Below, in pieces: positions 9,401 to 22,320 of a stretch of 64,000 nucleotides of DNA. How positions within the stretch are numbered: the stretch's first letter is position 1; each line of letters begins with the position of its first letter. Both the position numbers and the translations under genes were made by a program. A model generated the notes under the pieces. That model was not told the origin of the DNA and did no database searches. It was given only the letters and a program-made list of their open reading frames with translations. This stretch comes from Trissonchulus latispiculum (lineage: Eukaryota > Nematoda > Enoplea > Enoplida > Ironidae): contig JASAND010020297.1 in assembly GCA_030248195.1 (NCBI GenBank), positions 1 through 64,000 of the forward strand. Reading direction: 5' to 3'.

Positions 9401-11955
9401 CCGCTAGGCGGCGCTTTCGAATCACAAAACTAGATAGGAACCTTCACCCAATGAAAACTTTCCAGGCTGCTCTCAAAAATCAATACTGTTATCTGATTGG
9501 CTACTTAGGGTTGTGGTCCGATGTAAGAACAAAAAGTAGTCAGTCTTAAGTTTTGCTTTCACAGTGAGAGGTCGGGTTTTGAGTGGTGACACGGATATAC
9601 GTATTTTTATACGCTGAGAATTTTCCCTTTGTTTTCTTTCATTATCGTCCCTTTTTAACTAGGATCCATGGTTTGTGTTTCTTTATACGATCGGTTTATG
9701 CACTGCTTAGTTTTTCCCCGCTATTATTTATAAACGTCCCCTGGTTTAGGTCGTACCGGCCAAACCTTCCCATATTTTACTTTATTTATGTGATCCTGTC
9801 TTTTTGTGGAAATTTACTGGATGTCCTCCTTTTCTCTGTAATTCCTGTTTGTGGGTAAATTAGTAAGTTGTGAAATTGTTAGTTCTTTGAAGTGTAATTT
9901 CTGTAGTTGTTATGTTGTTTTCTTCAATACTTTGGTGAAGTCCTGTTTTCGTATGCGCACTTGTTTAGTTAGGTTTTAAAAATTAAATCTGGTCTCCAAA
10001 TATTTGTAGTTTAGGGTTTAGCATTTATTGTTCGGTAGGTAGTTAGTTAAGGAAAATCTGGCAGTTTGAGACTAGGTTGAGCGTATTTTCGTGGTATTGT
10101 TGTGTATTAATTTCTGAGTTAGGGCCACTGTTGTTCCAGAGTTTAGGCGAGGTTGTTGCTACAGGTCGACTGGAACAACATCTCCTCAGGTTCTGCCGTT
10201 TCCTTGTGCGCAGTACCCATCCCGTAGTGCTGAGTAGTCAGGTTGCCTTCTACTAGCATTACAGATGTGTTCATGGAACTTGGGAGTAGAGGAAATGGTG
10301 GCTCTAAAAAAGATAAGTTTTGCGTTATGTAAAATTTTTAGAATTTTAAGATTGAGGTTAAGATTTAAAGGTTTAAGGGCATCCGATACCTGCTGGAATC
10401 GACTTGCTTTCACACGAAAGTTTAATTAATTTAAGAATTTAAAACTTGAAGTTTGAAACCTTTTATGTAAAAGGTTACATAAATTAAGACTACCATCTCG
10501 AACTGGTGCAGTTGTTTTCGGCTATCTGTTTGAGTCGGATGTGTTTACAGCGAGGGGAATATTAGTAGAAGTTCAGCTCTTAGTCACGACTTAGGTGATT
10601 GCTTGAATGTGACCAGATTATGACAATATCTTTATACTGAGTTGTATCAGCAAAGTAGTGCGAGTTTGTGAGTAAATTCAGAGTCCAAAGTAAATTTAGT
10701 TTGATTGTTTATGCGCTAGCATATTTTCATTTTGAGATTTGAGACGTCAGCAAGAGCATAACCAAGATTTCTATTTTGGTAATGGCCGCTATCGTACCTT
10801 GGGAAGTATGGGTAATACAAACTCCTGTGCACAAGAATGAATGGAGATAACAAGAGGAGCTGTGGATATGATCCAGCAGTATGTATTCAAGGATAGGATT
10901 TTAAGCTAAGTCACGGGTTTACTCTCATATATTTATGTTTAATAATTTCAAATAAAATCATAAAAGAAATCTAAGTAGGTCATTAGTTATTGGTTGACAC
11001 TAGGCTTGGGGGGTGAAAAAGGTCCCCCTGGGTCTTTTGTCAATCTAATGACGGATCTTTAAGTAAACAATAATAATAATAATAACAATCAGTCAATTAA
11101 ATTAGGCATAAAATGAGTTCACACGTGGCCCTTGGAATTATGTACGCAACACAAAGGCTGATCAGATTGGGAGAATGTACTAATCTGCACTAATCGGCCG
11201 CAAACACGAAATTTTAGATCCTACGGATCCGTCAATGGAATTGAACATTTTTCATTTTTACTTTCCAGTAGTAATTTTGCAACTCAAAGTGCTCTGTTGT
11301 CAGCTGACAACAGGAAATTGATTCTTGTAGTATGGTACTGCGGTGCCTAAACATCCCCCCTTAATTGTATTTGTACTTATCCGAGATTTTCAAGGAGTTG
11401 GCCGGTCAAGGGGGGAAACCCCTTTGAATGGAGCTAACGGGTGTCCACGATGCGGTGAAAGCAGCCTGGCCACTTCTGCTCCGGCAGTAGCCTTGCCTAT
11501 GCCTCGGGTAATTGCGATATGCAATTATTCAGTGCCATACCGTGGTCCCAGCGCAAAATTTGGTATGGCACTACCCCTCATCGCGAAAGCAACTGGGGTG
11601 TGGCACTAAGGGAAAAAAAACTTGGGAGTACGGAAGAAGCAGAGGATCTGTACAAATAGGCTAAAAACAAAATGTCCCTGATGTGGTTGGGCAAAGCCGA
11701 TATGACCGGAGGAGATCTATAAGTCCCTTTTCCAAGCTTTGGTTTCGTCATCGGCTTCGTCATTGGCATTAATACCATTTTTGAGGTAAACAGTTGAAAC
11801 TTTCCAAGCGGCCATTGCTTTGTGGATTGTAGACAGCTGCACAGAGATGAAGAATTTCCCGTTGTTTAAGATAATCCATGAATTCAAGACTCACAAACTG
11901 CGGACCATTGTCCGTTAAAGTGCGCTTTGAGAATCCCTAGTAAGAGCACGTCAGC
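9401..11955. other. Intergenic, no gene recognised
   Basis: AT-rich DNA with scattered short open frames and no coding signature. A short G-run (11009-11014) and an (AAT)n stretch (about 11067-11085) are the only obvious features. A GC-richer patch at 11400-11600 has an open frame, but I see no conserved motif in it. Confidence 0.5.
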
Positions 11956-12048
11956 AGGGGGGTCAGCTGTTAGCGTGCAGAGGATGTGTCACGCTTATAA
12001 TACGTAGAATATGAGTGCTGTCATACTCTTATGTATTATGTACTCTTG
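11956..12048 (+). mobile_element. Right-end fragment of the 7-bp-TSD MITE family
   Basis: The sequence matches the right arm of the MITE copies at 28547-28923 and 61205-61593, including GTTAGCGTGCAGAGGATGTG and the terminal TATTATGTACTCTTG. The left arm is absent. It abuts the RNase H end of a Ty3/gypsy fragment. Confidence 0.75.
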
Positions 12049-12059
12049 GTCATAGTGAC

Positions 12060-12490
12060 CAGCCATTGGTCATGGACCGGGTCCAAACTGATTGTCTCCA
12101 GTGCATGGAAATTCAGGGTTCCCAAGCGGGATAAGACATCTGAGACAGGATTGTTCTTTCCTGGGAAAGATTCCATCGTGAACTCAAATATCTCCAGCCA
12201 TTAGCGCCATTGTTGGAGTTTCAGAGACTTTCGATCTGAATCTTTGCTGCTTAGTAGTTGAAGAAGTGATGAATGATCTGTTCTGAGAATGACAGGTAAA
12301 CCAAGCAGGTATTTGTTGAACTTCTCGCAAGCCAGACGCAGGTCAAAGTTACCTGTTCGTTAACGGCGTAGTGACGTTCATGCGGTTTAAGAGTGTAGGA
12401 GGCAAAGTGGATTGGCACTTCAGTTCCTTGCTGTACTTGAGATTGGACGGCTCCAAGGCCTAGCGCGGAGGCATTGCATGTCACTATAGT
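12060..12490 (-). pseudogene. Ty3/gypsy RNase H domain fragment
   Basis: On the minus strand the frame from 12484 reads CNASALGLGAVQSQ and HFASYTLKPHERHYAVNE, the start of a Ty3/gypsy RNase H domain. The first catalytic Asp of the usual DAS motif is Asn here. After frameshifts the end of the domain is recognisable to about 12090 (FPGKNNPVSDVLSRLG). It follows the RT remnant in pol order. Confidence 0.8.
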
Positions 12491-12559
12491 GGTGGTGGAA
12501 GAAAAAACTTAGCAAGCTGTTGTGTTCCACGTGAAAGGTACATCCTTTCTGGTGAATCT

Positions 12560-13170
12560 GCGCAAAAGTTTTGCAGACACCCGGTTAGGCCAAGAAAACG
12601 GCGTACTGCGACGCATCATTTGGAATTGGAAATCGATTACAGGTTGGATCCGGGCTGGGTTCGGTGATTTACCATCGGTCAAAATGGTATAGCCAAGAAA
12701 TGGAATCGATGACTTTGCGTATGAGCGCTTTCCTACGTTTAGTCGGAAATTATGGGCGTTGAGCGCCTGTAAGAATTCTGGAGATTGACATCATATTTCT
12801 CTTGTGTTTGCCCGAAAACTAGGATATCGTCGATGTAAGCAATTACCACGGTGATTCCGTGACTGAGTGCACGCTCCACGCACCACTAAAAGGCACTGTC
12901 AGAATTCTTTGATCCCATAGGTAGCCGGTAGTCTTAGTATAGACCCTGTGCTGTTAAGGTAGTTGTAAGAGGGCTTGATTCCGGGGCTAGGCAAATTGAA
13001 AATGCGCTTTGCTTGTTTTGTGAAAACTGTGGCATCTCTTAGCTGGAGAAATAAATTTTGCATGTTTGGCAATGGGAAGCGATCAGGAACAACATGAACA
13101 TTTAGTTTTGTCAAATCCGTGGTTATGCGGATAGACCCGTCTGGTTTTGGGACTGACACTAAGCCGTGGT
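12560..13170 (-). pseudogene. Ty3/gypsy reverse transcriptase fragment
   Basis: The minus frame from 13159 starts VPKPDGSIRITTDLTKLN, the N-terminal RT block, and continues through the PLPNMQNLFLQL region. An intact YIDD active-site motif (AYIDDILVFGQT) is readable in another frame at about 12825-12795. A RRFLGLTG block follows near 12600. Several frameshifts and stops mark it as dead. Confidence 0.8.
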
Positions 13171-13399
13171 TCCCATAATCCTTGCTGTGCCATCTTTTTT
13201 ATTTCATCTCTGACAGCCTGACGACAGGCCAAAGGTACTTAACGCAAACGGGTGGCATGGGGAGTAGTGTCCGCAGGGTTACGTGTTCATAACCAGGAAA
13301 CTCACCAATACGGGGTGTCGTTAAATTTCAAAACTTGTCGAGGAGGCGCTTGGGTCATCCAATTTAGTCGAATGAATGCAATAGACGTCGGGATCACCT

Positions 13400-14270
13400 C
13401 ATATTTGCAAATCTTTGATGGCTGGCTTTTCTATGACACTTTTCAAGTCGGAGTGAGCGAAGTAAAAGGTAACGTTTGCTTGGTAATTGCCTGATGATGA
13501 TGATGATGTCTTTTAGGAAGTTTGCCGACAGGATCGCACCGGAAGGAAACAGTAGGGATAATCATGAAATTGTTGTTGTCATCATTGTTGGCTGATTGCT
13601 GATGAATGCCGTGAACACGACGTCGTGGGGTGTTAGAACTTCGACACACAGAGGCAAAATATCCTTGTTTCTTGCAGGCGTGACCTTGTAAGCTGGATAC
13701 GTGATACCTTTGGTGTTACCGGGACTTTCACAGATGGCGATGCGATCTTGCTGCTCTTGACGGCGGGGAGTTGAGTTTGGTGAACGAAAGGGTTTGGTCG
13801 TCGGTTGAATTGGATTGACATAACATACAACGGGGCACAAATCACACTTGCTAAACCTCACTGAACACACCACAGACGTCAAATGACGGTCATCGTGGTT
13901 CGAGTTCAGTTATAAAATTGTCATAGGAGTCAGGGAGGTAGGGTAGTAAACTATAGTGAAATTGTGACTAGGTCATCTTCAGAAACGGTAGCTCAATGGA
14001 AACTAATTGGTCAGCAAATTCTTTTACTTTGTTGAATGGCTTTGGAGAATGTATCTAATTGATGTACCGTATCACCAGTTGTGCTATTGACGGTAAACAG
14101 TCGAACTTCAATGTTGAGGTCAGCGTTGCTCTGCTGAGAATTCTTGGAACTCCATCCATGGCACGCCCATAGGACCAATGCCATCATTTGGATAGAACTT
14201 TGATGATCGTTGACAAATCTATGAGACATTTCCAGTCGAGCAGGAGCGATACTTTCATAGTTTTATACAT
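13400..14270 (-). pseudogene. Probable Ty3/gypsy gag-protease remnant
   Basis: Minus-strand frames between 14229 and 13443 lie upstream of the RT in element orientation and show coding-like composition broken by stops. They include a CDLCPVVC cysteine cluster (about 13850) and a Pro/Arg-rich stretch. The position suggests a gag/protease remnant. I see no clear DTG motif, so the call rests mainly on context. Confidence 0.35.
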
Positions 14271-14589
14271 AACTCCGGACATGAGTATCTTTTCATCACT
14301 GCTGACTGCTATATAAGTAACGCTGGTGTTCATATCTTGCTATTCGTGCTGTAGTTATCGGGTAACCAATCACCAAACTGCCCTTCTGTGTAGGATCTCC
14401 GGTTTCGTAAGCCAATTCAATTAGTTTATTTAAAAAAATTCTGCAATTGATATGTATTCTGATTTCATGGTAAAAACTAAAAACTTTTCATAGTTTCTGA
14501 TCCTTTGTTTATGTGTGGTATTTCTTTGAGTTCGCATAGAGTCAGGCTTAAATTGGAAAATAGCAGTCATAAATTGGAACTATGCGCGA

Positions 14590-15920
14590 CTGGAAAGTGG
14601 TATTGTCCGAATGAAGAAGATAGCAAGAGAATTAATCTGTTTTCCTGGCATCGGCTCTTTTACAGAAAATTTTGCATTGTTGTCGTTGTAACCAAAGCTG
14701 CACGATACCTGCGGGACCTGCTACGATAAAGATTGGCCAGCTACTAAAGCAGCTTGGGAACGTTACAGCCATGCCGTTATTTGAGGGGAAAGAAAATGAA
14801 AGAAAATGGGAAATTTTCTTTAAATAAAGAAAAAGAAAAAGAAAATGTCCCTTGAATTTCATAATTTGATTAATGGTTTCACGCTGGGCGAAGTCTAAAC
14901 TATTGGCAACAATTGGCCTTTTCACCTATGCTTAGTGTACATATTTTCGGCTTTACACTTATTGTTTGCATCATTACGAATGACAGCTGTCAAATTTCCA
15001 GTTGCGCTATTGAAATTTTCTTCTTTCCCAAGAAAAAGAAAAAGAAAATGAAAGAAAATTTAAAGAAAATTTTGTCCCCTCAAATAACAGCATGGCTGTA
15101 GCATATTGATTATGCCGGCAGATTTTTGGGACAGTACTGGCTGGTTGTGGTTGATCATTACTCCAAGTGGCTGGAAATTTATCCAGCGAAATCTCCTTCC
15201 ATTTTAGAAATAATTCAAGCCCCAAGAAATTACTTTTCTCGATTTGGCGTTCTGTCTACTGTGGTGTCAATGGTTTCTGACTGCATTCCCTTCCTACAAA
15301 TTCAAAGATTCTGCAAGCAGAAGGGCATCCGCCAAGTTTTTACTGCCCCATATCATCCTGTATCCAATGGAGAGGCAGAAAGAATGGTTCAGACTTCCAA
15401 GCGAGCAATGAAAACAGTTGGAGGATCCTACCTCAAAAAACCTTTGTAGTTTCTTGTTCGCTTATCGCTCAACTGAGCATGCGAGAATCGCTAAGTCACC
15501 GTTTGAAATGCTGTTTGAAGAAAAGCTCGTACACGTCACGATGAGATAAAGCCTAAATATGCCTACAATACTACTGACTCGAATGAAAAATTCAGAGTCA
15601 AAAACAAGGTATTTTCCCAAAGCTATGGAGAAAAAGAGCCAAAATGGAAGACTGCTCTGCTACGTCGACACTGCGACCAATTCCAAAAGGCATCTTTGAC
15701 AGGGCACATGGACGAAACGGATTAGAACGATCCATGGACATCCGTTAGTGAGCTTCCACAAGAACAGCGACCGCAGGTACCACAAACTGGTTCAGCGGAA
15801 ATAAAAAATCCTGTTCCTGAAGAAATAGGGCGCAGACATCCCAGACGAAATCGTCGACCGCCACAAGCATGGGACCCAGTACAAGACAGATACTACCGGG
15901 TTCACAACTAATAATACTAC
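14590..15920 (+). pseudogene. Ty3/gypsy integrase fragment split by a MITE
   Basis: Before the MITE, plus-strand sequence reads like an integrase zinc-binding region (RMKKIARELICFPGI, CGTCYDKDWPATK, 14610-14762). After it the catalytic core resumes at about 15100: HIDYAGRF, VVVDHYSKWLE, a Cys-rather-than-Asn second motif VSDCIPF, and SNGEAERMVQTSKRAMK. The frame 15126-15449 covers most of the core. Beyond it, FAYRSTEHA-type sequence continues in other frames to about 15910. It runs opposite to the RT/RNase H remnant at 12060-13170. Either it is a different insertion or the locus was inverted. Confidence 0.8.
14766..15098. mobile_element. TA-flanked MITE inside integrase remnant
   Basis: The ends are inverted: CAGCCATGCCGTTATTTGAG at 14766 and its near complement, ending CATGGCTG, at 15098. 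A TA dinucleotide flanks each side (14764-14765 and 15099-15100), as in Tc1/mariner-type elements. The interior is A/G-rich (GAAAAAGAAAA). It carries no coding frame, so it is non-autonomous. It separates the integrase zinc region from the catalytic core. Confidence 0.75.
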
Positions 15921-17493
15921 TAATAATACCGGATTTGAAACTCGGCATACGACAAATTTCACGTTCTTATTGCTAACTTTAACTAAGGTTTTTCTAACGG
16001 ATTACGATCTATGTACATCCACTTTCACAAATGATAACCTTTGTAGCATCCTTCTCTCCTATAGCTCAGAAGAAAGGCACACTTTACGGTCTGTTGAAAT
16101 TACAAAAAAACCAGAACATGATGTATCAGGGAAAATATAAAACTAAGCGCTAGCTTACAGTATGGCAGGCAAATCCGTTTTATTTGCTAGGTAGATAAAC
16201 CGACTATGGGTAGAGGGTTGGTGAGCCGCGGACTAATTATCATAATACCCTTGGCTCCTGAGCTGAAACCATAGAGCTTGAAACTTGACATGCCTCTTAT
16301 ATTTTTTATGTTCCTTTGCTAAACGACAAAGTTCGACCGAGGTGACCAATCAGGATTAAAAACAGAATCACGTTCGTTATTAAGATTGTGAGTCTAAAAC
16401 ATCAAATCTCCGTCTTGAGTTCAGGACCGGGCCTAGGAATGGATGCAGATCCGAATCCTGATTTAACCAACTGAGCCTTAACTCAAGATCAATTGCATTC
16501 CTAAATTCAATCCTGAAGGTTAAAGCTAGACCTGAACTAGATCTTGTTTTTAGTTACAGGATTCTAATCTTGATCTTAAAGACTGATCTTGATCTTGGTC
16601 TAGCCAACTCCAAAAATGAAAATGAATTAATCGATAGGTTTCAACTTTGCTTATGCGAACCAAGCATCCTTGCGCAACGCTGTCAATCGAAGACAAATAC
16701 ATATATTCTAACAACTATAATTAGACAAATATAATTTACATTACAAGCTCTGTGAGACTGAAGTCAGACAGCCAAAACTGAAAGGAGAAATTATCATTTG
16801 CATTGCATTTATTGTGTCTTCTAGATTTTAAATGGGTACGGCTAACAGGAGCAGCAACAGCCGTTATCTGCATAATGGAAAGCCGGCGCTTCTAGCCCCG
16901 AAAAACAAAGGTTCGTCTGCTGGTGGTCTGTTATAACTAATGAATAGTTTAGTTTTAGAATTTTTATTTTTAAGGGATCATAAACTGTTGCATTCTAGAA
17001 CCGGTTAAGTTCTTTAGAAGTCCTTGAAATCCACATTAACAATTTGATTCATTGAAGGTTATTTGTTCAAACATTGAATAATAGCTGAAATGATGCACCC
17101 GCCTGCAAAATAACGAATTATGCAAGAAGTGCAATGAAACTAAACTTCCCCTAAGGCAACACTTTCTTATTTCTTTACGGACCAATTGTTTTTAATCGCG
17201 CCTCGTTAGTTATTACAGCATTTTATGTAAAGAACACAAAGGCTGCAGCAATTTGCAAAGTAGGTCATAGAGGGGGTAAAATTTAAAAACGTCGGTAACA
17301 GTTGCTCCGCAAAAACGATTTTTTTCTAACGCACGCACTGTACTTATTGACTGTAGAAATTGCTCGTTTTAAAATTCGTTGGAGGACATCTGGCCCCCTC
17401 CAGATCAGAAAAAACCAAACAACCTTGAAGAATCCCCAGACACAGAGGTGAACCTACCAGTATTAAAAGGTGTCTCATTTTTGCGAATTTTCA
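15921..17493. other. Intergenic region upstream of the collagen gene
   Basis: AT-rich sequence without a convincing gene. A repetitive GATCTTGATCTT-like patch occurs at about 16560-16600. A 33-codon ATG frame at about 16831 has no recognisable features. Promoter elements of the collagen gene presumably lie toward the right end, but I could not identify a specific motif. Confidence 0.4.
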
Positions 17494-17505
17494 GTGGTTT
17501 TGCAG
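17484..17505 (+). promoter_or_regulatory. Candidate trans-splice acceptor for collagen mRNA
   Basis: Two acceptor-like sites, GAATTTTCAG (ending 17494) and GGTTTTGCAG (ending 17505), lie 34-45 bases before the collagen ATG. That is the usual place for a spliced-leader acceptor in nematodes. An ordinary 5' UTR intron acceptor is equally possible. Inferred from sequence only. Confidence 0.35.
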
Positions 17506-17538
17506 TTTGCGGCGCGGAATCAGTGATCGGCTTCACAC

Positions 17539-19451
17539 ATGGGCAGCTACGAGACTATGGACGAGAAAAACGGCGGAGATGGCGGCTCAGCCAGGGTTAT
17601 GGCATTCACTGCGGTCGTCTTCGCCACAGTGGCCATAACGACCTGCCTAATCAGCTTCCCTCTGGTATTCAACTACGTCCAAACCCTGCAGGCCACGATT
17701 CATGGACAGGTCGCTTTCTGCAAGGTATAGCAAAGTAACTTCATCTTTTGCTATCATATTTTCTTCTTCTTATTCTTGTTCTCATTCTTGTACATACAAA
17801 CTTAATCAATTTCTATATCTAGTATTCAACTTCTGTTAAGCTTGTGACCATAATTGTTGAACTAATTGCTCATATTTACTAAGTATTATATATTCATTAT
17901 TACTCAAATAAAGCTTCCGACATTTCGCGGCTAAGTACTTGACTGATAAAGGTTTGAATTGGTATATAATAACTCAACAAGGGACGAGGGGCTTTCACAA
18001 TTAAGAAAATGGATTAATTTTTTGCAGCTTATTTAACTGAATGAGTGCGAACGTGTAACTATGTAACCATGTTGTTTATTCATTTTAGGATCATTCCAAG
18101 AACATGTGGAAAGAAGCTATGGATATGAGCCCTGATCCATTCAGCCAACGGGAATCATTCACCAGATATGTTCGACAAGCCTCCATGCTTTCTACTTGTA
18201 AGTGGAAGTTTATAAGCAGAGTTTACCTCAGTTGTAAGAAATGTTACGCAATAGTAAAAGTATTAAACTATGATAGTTTAATCACGGTTTTACCTTATTT
18301 TAAATAACATAGAACCCATTTTGAAATGCATTCGCCTATTGTCAGCAAAACTTGAATAACTGGCTAACCCCACTACCTAAAGCCCCATCTAATTAATAAG
18401 GGTTTCCAAGCCACTTTTGCATACTAGTTTCCTATTGTAACAACCCAAACCGAAAAACAACCAAAAGAGCGGAGTATGTAAGTAAAAAAATTATAAAAAC
18501 AAATATTGAGGCTCATTCTCGGCTCTCAGGCGCACTCAGTGCCAAGAAACATTCACCTCTGGATTAGTCTTCTTCATACATAAACCATAAACCAAATCAA
18601 TTCTGTAATAAATTTTGATTTCAGAATGTGGCAAGTCAGTGTATTCAATTAATTGCAAAGCTTATTAAGTGCTAAATTGCTTGGTTTGTTTGGTTCAGCA
18701 ATGTAAATGTTTAATGAAAAATCACAGTCCTCTTATAAGAATCTTGTTAAACTGCTTGATATAACACCACTTAATGTACTTCAGGCTTTAGCCAATGTTT
18801 ATCAATATCAAGTCTAGCACTTAATTGTTGCCCTTTCATGTTAACAAACTTAATATTTCAGGCTGCTGCCAGCAAGGTCCAAGCGGTCCCGCCGGTCCTC
18901 CCGGCAACGACGGCCGCGACGGAGCTCCAGGAGATGATGGTTCCAGAGGAGAACCTGGACAGGACGCCCCGGAGGAAGAGGTCGATCCACCACCCTACCC
19001 TCCTCAGTGTCCCTGCGAACCAAGACCTGGACCTCAGGGACCTCCTGGTCCTCCCGGTCCCCCTGGTGAAAGCGGAACACCTGGATCTCCAGGACGCGAT
19101 GCTCAACCAGGAAATCCAGGACCTCCAGGTCCAGGCGCTCCCCAGGGGCCGCCAGGACCTCCTGGCAGACCTGGAGAGCCCGGGCCTCCCGGAGTTCTCA
19201 CTCCAGCACCAACTCCACCCGCTGGTCCACCCGGTCAACCCGGATCTCCAGGATCTCCTGGTCAGCCTGGCAATCCAGGAGGAGACGGAAACCCTGGATC
19301 TCCTGGCGAACCCGGCGGCCCCGGAAACGGCGGTCCACCTGGCAATGATGGTACTCCTGGACAACCCGGATCACCTGGTGACCCTGGTGAACAAGGTCCG
19401 CCTGGAAGTTGCGATCATTGCCCACCTGCTCGTTTGGCTCCTGGCTATTAA
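17539..19451 (+). CDS. Nematode cuticle collagen, three exons
   Basis: The exons are 17539-17724, 18089-18197 and 18862-19451, joined at GT/AG introns (AAG|GTATAG, TTTTAG|GAT, CTT|GTAAGT, TTTCAG|GCT). Phases are consistent and give 294 residues, a usual length for this family. Exon 1 encodes the cuticle-collagen N-terminal domain with a membrane-like segment ([19 protein letters not shown]) and the [19 protein letters not shown] block. Exon 2 has the pre-collagenous region. Exon 3 starts with a CCCQQ cysteine cluster. Gly-X-Y repeats follow, broken by a [18 protein letters not shown] spacer and a [10 protein letters not shown] spacer. It ends with [13 protein letters not shown], the typical C-terminal Cys pair. 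The product is secreted, trimerises and is crosslinked into cuticle. Codons are GC-richer than the surroundings. This is the best host gene here. Confidence 0.93.
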
Positions 19452-19797
19452 CTTTGAATTTAAGCCTTTATCTACACGTCAAAGAACCTACCAATTCAGG
19501 ATTCTGTTAACTAGAGCACACATTGCTGACAGTATTTCTCAAAAGTGGTTTAACAGGATATATAACTGAAAACTTGGAGCAAATTTATGGTTCAGAGATA
19601 TCATGCTTCAGCAATGTGTGCTTTTTGATCATTTATATGTTACATGCGTAGCTAAGCTTTAGGTGTTGTTACAAGGAACGGACTGTATATACAATTGTTA
19701 GACGTTGACCGTTTTCAGTTTAAATATGTGCTTGTTATTGTTTCTTTACACTTGTTATTGTTTCCTTCCATCACACGGTACTGCTTCAGAGTTATAC

Positions 19798-19803
19798 ATT
19801 AAA
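19798..19803 (+). terminator. Possible polyadenylation signal for collagen
   Basis: ATTAAA lies about 350 bases after the collagen stop. I noticed no AATAAA between the stop and this point. Weak evidence. Confidence 0.25.
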
Positions 19804-20837
19804 ATACAACTGCATCTTGTGCGTCAGGGTTTAGTTTTCTTACTATAGCTTAGCACTATTTTAAACATTATATGATTATAAAAGGTCCACTAATGTGTAG
19901 CATTTCATTCCTAAGGTCATTAATAGGAATACTTTCATACTACTAATTCTTGACAGTCACACTAAGAAAATCAGGTAAACGCTGGCTAACAGGCTGATCC
20001 ATGAAGGATACGAGCACTAATATAAAGAAATAATGAAAAAAGCCTGCTTGCAGACTGCAGTCACTACGGCAAAGCATTAGTCCGAAAAGAGAGAGTCAAT
20101 GGGTGCTGTGGGACTCTTAACCAGAACCTAAGAAAGAGCGCTCACTGCTCACAGGGCCCATTTACTGTTGCGGACTAAGGCTTTACCTAGTGCAGGCAGG
20201 CGTTTTCATTATTTCTTTATTCTTTATAATTCTAAGCATTCGTTAGAATATGCACAGCTTTGTGATTATAGGTTCACTTTGTACAATTGCAAAACTTGCA
20301 ATATTTTGTGACACTGTCACATCCGTTTCATCATTGTCTCAACTCTCAAGCTGCATTTAATAGTCATAGACGTGTACCGAGAAAATTCAGTAACACGGTA
20401 CGATTTCCCGGCTGTCACAGTATAGCTTATTTTAAGCGACGCTTACCACTAAATCAAACAATTCATCTAAGCTCAATCCAACTACTTCTACTTCCTGATG
20501 ATATACTGTGGCAAACCCACTGTTTGTCGACAGTAGATTTCTTAACAGTCTGAAATAAATAGGAAAAGTAGGTTGAACAAAAGACCATTAACATACTGAA
20601 CAATGAACACTGAACATACTGAGCAGCTATTGCCTCACCGCAGAATTCAGGGAATAGCATTTCCAGCAACCTGGTGGCAATAACCAACCAAAACGGCCAG
20701 TACTACTGGCAAAGAAGAAGGTGAAAGACTCGTTTTGCCGACTGCGGAAATTTCAAGCTTCCTTATTTGCTGCCTGCCTGTACATTTAAGTGAATATTCA
20801 ACTTTCATAGATTCAAAGTCGTTAGATGCTTGCTTGG
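19804..20837. other. Intergenic, no gene recognised
   Basis: AT-rich spacer between the collagen gene and a hAT-like element. Short open frames such as 20287-20553 lack any recognisable motif. Confidence 0.4.
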
Positions 20838-20844
20838 AAGAAAA

Positions 20845-22320
20845 GTGTTGAGTGCGGGCCGCGGGTACCCGCGGGTCGGGGCGGGGCGGGCCAAAAATTA
20901 GTAGCCGCAGTGGCCCGCGCGGGCCGATGCGGGCCGATTTTTTGCGAGGCAGGGTAAGAAAGTTTGAATTTTTGACGAATGAATTTTTGACGAATTCTAT
21001 GTAACATTACAATGGAACTTTTCCTCATTGAAATATATTTTGTCTTCCTTATCCTCCTTTTCCCACTTCTCTTTTCCTTATAATTTTGAACATTACTCAT
21101 TTAGCATCTTCTGCAGCTAATAAGAGGCGCTTGGTCTTGGTGGACTCGATTTGTTCAAATTGAAAACAAATGTTTACGATCTTTGTCTGCTCTTGCCACC
21201 TTAGTCCGTGTTACCCTATTTTTTAATAGTTCTCAATTTATCAGCGTTGGTTGGTTGATCGTTCCTTTCGAGCGTCGTTTTCAAACGAAGTAGTTCTCTC
21301 AAATTTCAGAATTGGAAAGAGATTGAGCTTTGCTTACAAGGAAACATTTTACTGGCGACATAAAACAAGCAAATGTATTTTCTAGCTTTTCAGACAGACA
21401 GTTAAATTACAGAAACAGACTGACAGTCTTTAAACACCGATTGCTCCTTTGACTTGACCATTGAGAATTTTGTGTTCATAACACGTAAACATAGCAAATA
21501 TTTTAGATTTGTATATTTGCTTAATTTCTGCACTTTAAGCATACTATCCCATAGAAAACGTTTTGCTGGGTTTAAAGCCAACCCGGACCCATCTTACTCA
21601 ACAATTGGCCATTTGACGACATTGAAAATTTGGTTGAATTTTACTTGATTTCGGTCACCTGGGCAACACATAGAAAGATAAAATTTATGCCGATAAAGTA
21701 GAAAGGTAAAATTTATACCGAATTGACCAGGAGGCTCTACTGAGCTAAGAATTGCATGAATTTTCCTTTTGCTGCTACAAAAAATTTATCTTGAAATTTG
21801 GGTCTTTTCTCGCACATGGAGTTTTCCCCACCGAGTCTAGATTATCCCCAGGTCGCACCAAGTCAAATCGCACATGCCACCACAAAGTATAAGACATATC
21901 CTCTGCGTAACTGTAACTGTAGGTAATTCGTTTTGGGCAGTGTTTTCCAGTAGTATAGGATTTCACTCCAAAAGTCACCAAAACTTTCAAAGTTCCAAAA
22001 AATAGCTGAGAAGCAGCGGGGGCTACAATAGTCGCTAGGCCAAAATTCTTACAATAGAAGTTAATTAAAATTGAAAAACGCACGACTGCAACTATATGAA
22101 TGCTTTTGAAAACAACAATCGCGCTTATATGGCAGTTTCTATGGAAAAACGGCGAATAATCAATGAAAGTAGCAATTATTTAATGCTATGATGCTAGCAT
22201 AACCTAAATTTAGTTGCGGGTCGCCGCGGGCCAAATTTTATTGACGCGGGCCGCGGGCCGGCCCTGTGCGGGCCAAAAATCTGAGCGCGGGCTGCGAATT
22301 TCGGCCCGCGTCCAACACTG
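20845..22320. mobile_element. hAT-like non-autonomous element with GC-rich ends
   Basis: The termini are inverted: GTGTTGAGTGCGGGCC at the left and GGCCCGCGTCCAACACTG at the right. Subterminal GCGGGCC repeats occur at both ends. The flanks AAGAAAA (20838-20844) and AAGAAAAC (22321-22328) look like a slightly damaged 8-bp target duplication. The interior is AT-rich and shows no transposase. The size is about 1.48 kb. Confidence 0.65.

Noticed and set aside
17379..17738. 119-codon frame overlapping collagen exon 1
   Set aside because: Different frame from the cuticle-collagen N-terminal domain, with no motif.
18838..19569. Long frames overlapping collagen exon 3 on both strands
   Set aside because: They are shadows of the Gly-X-Y repeat, which lacks stops in other frames; only the collagen frame has family motifs and splice support.
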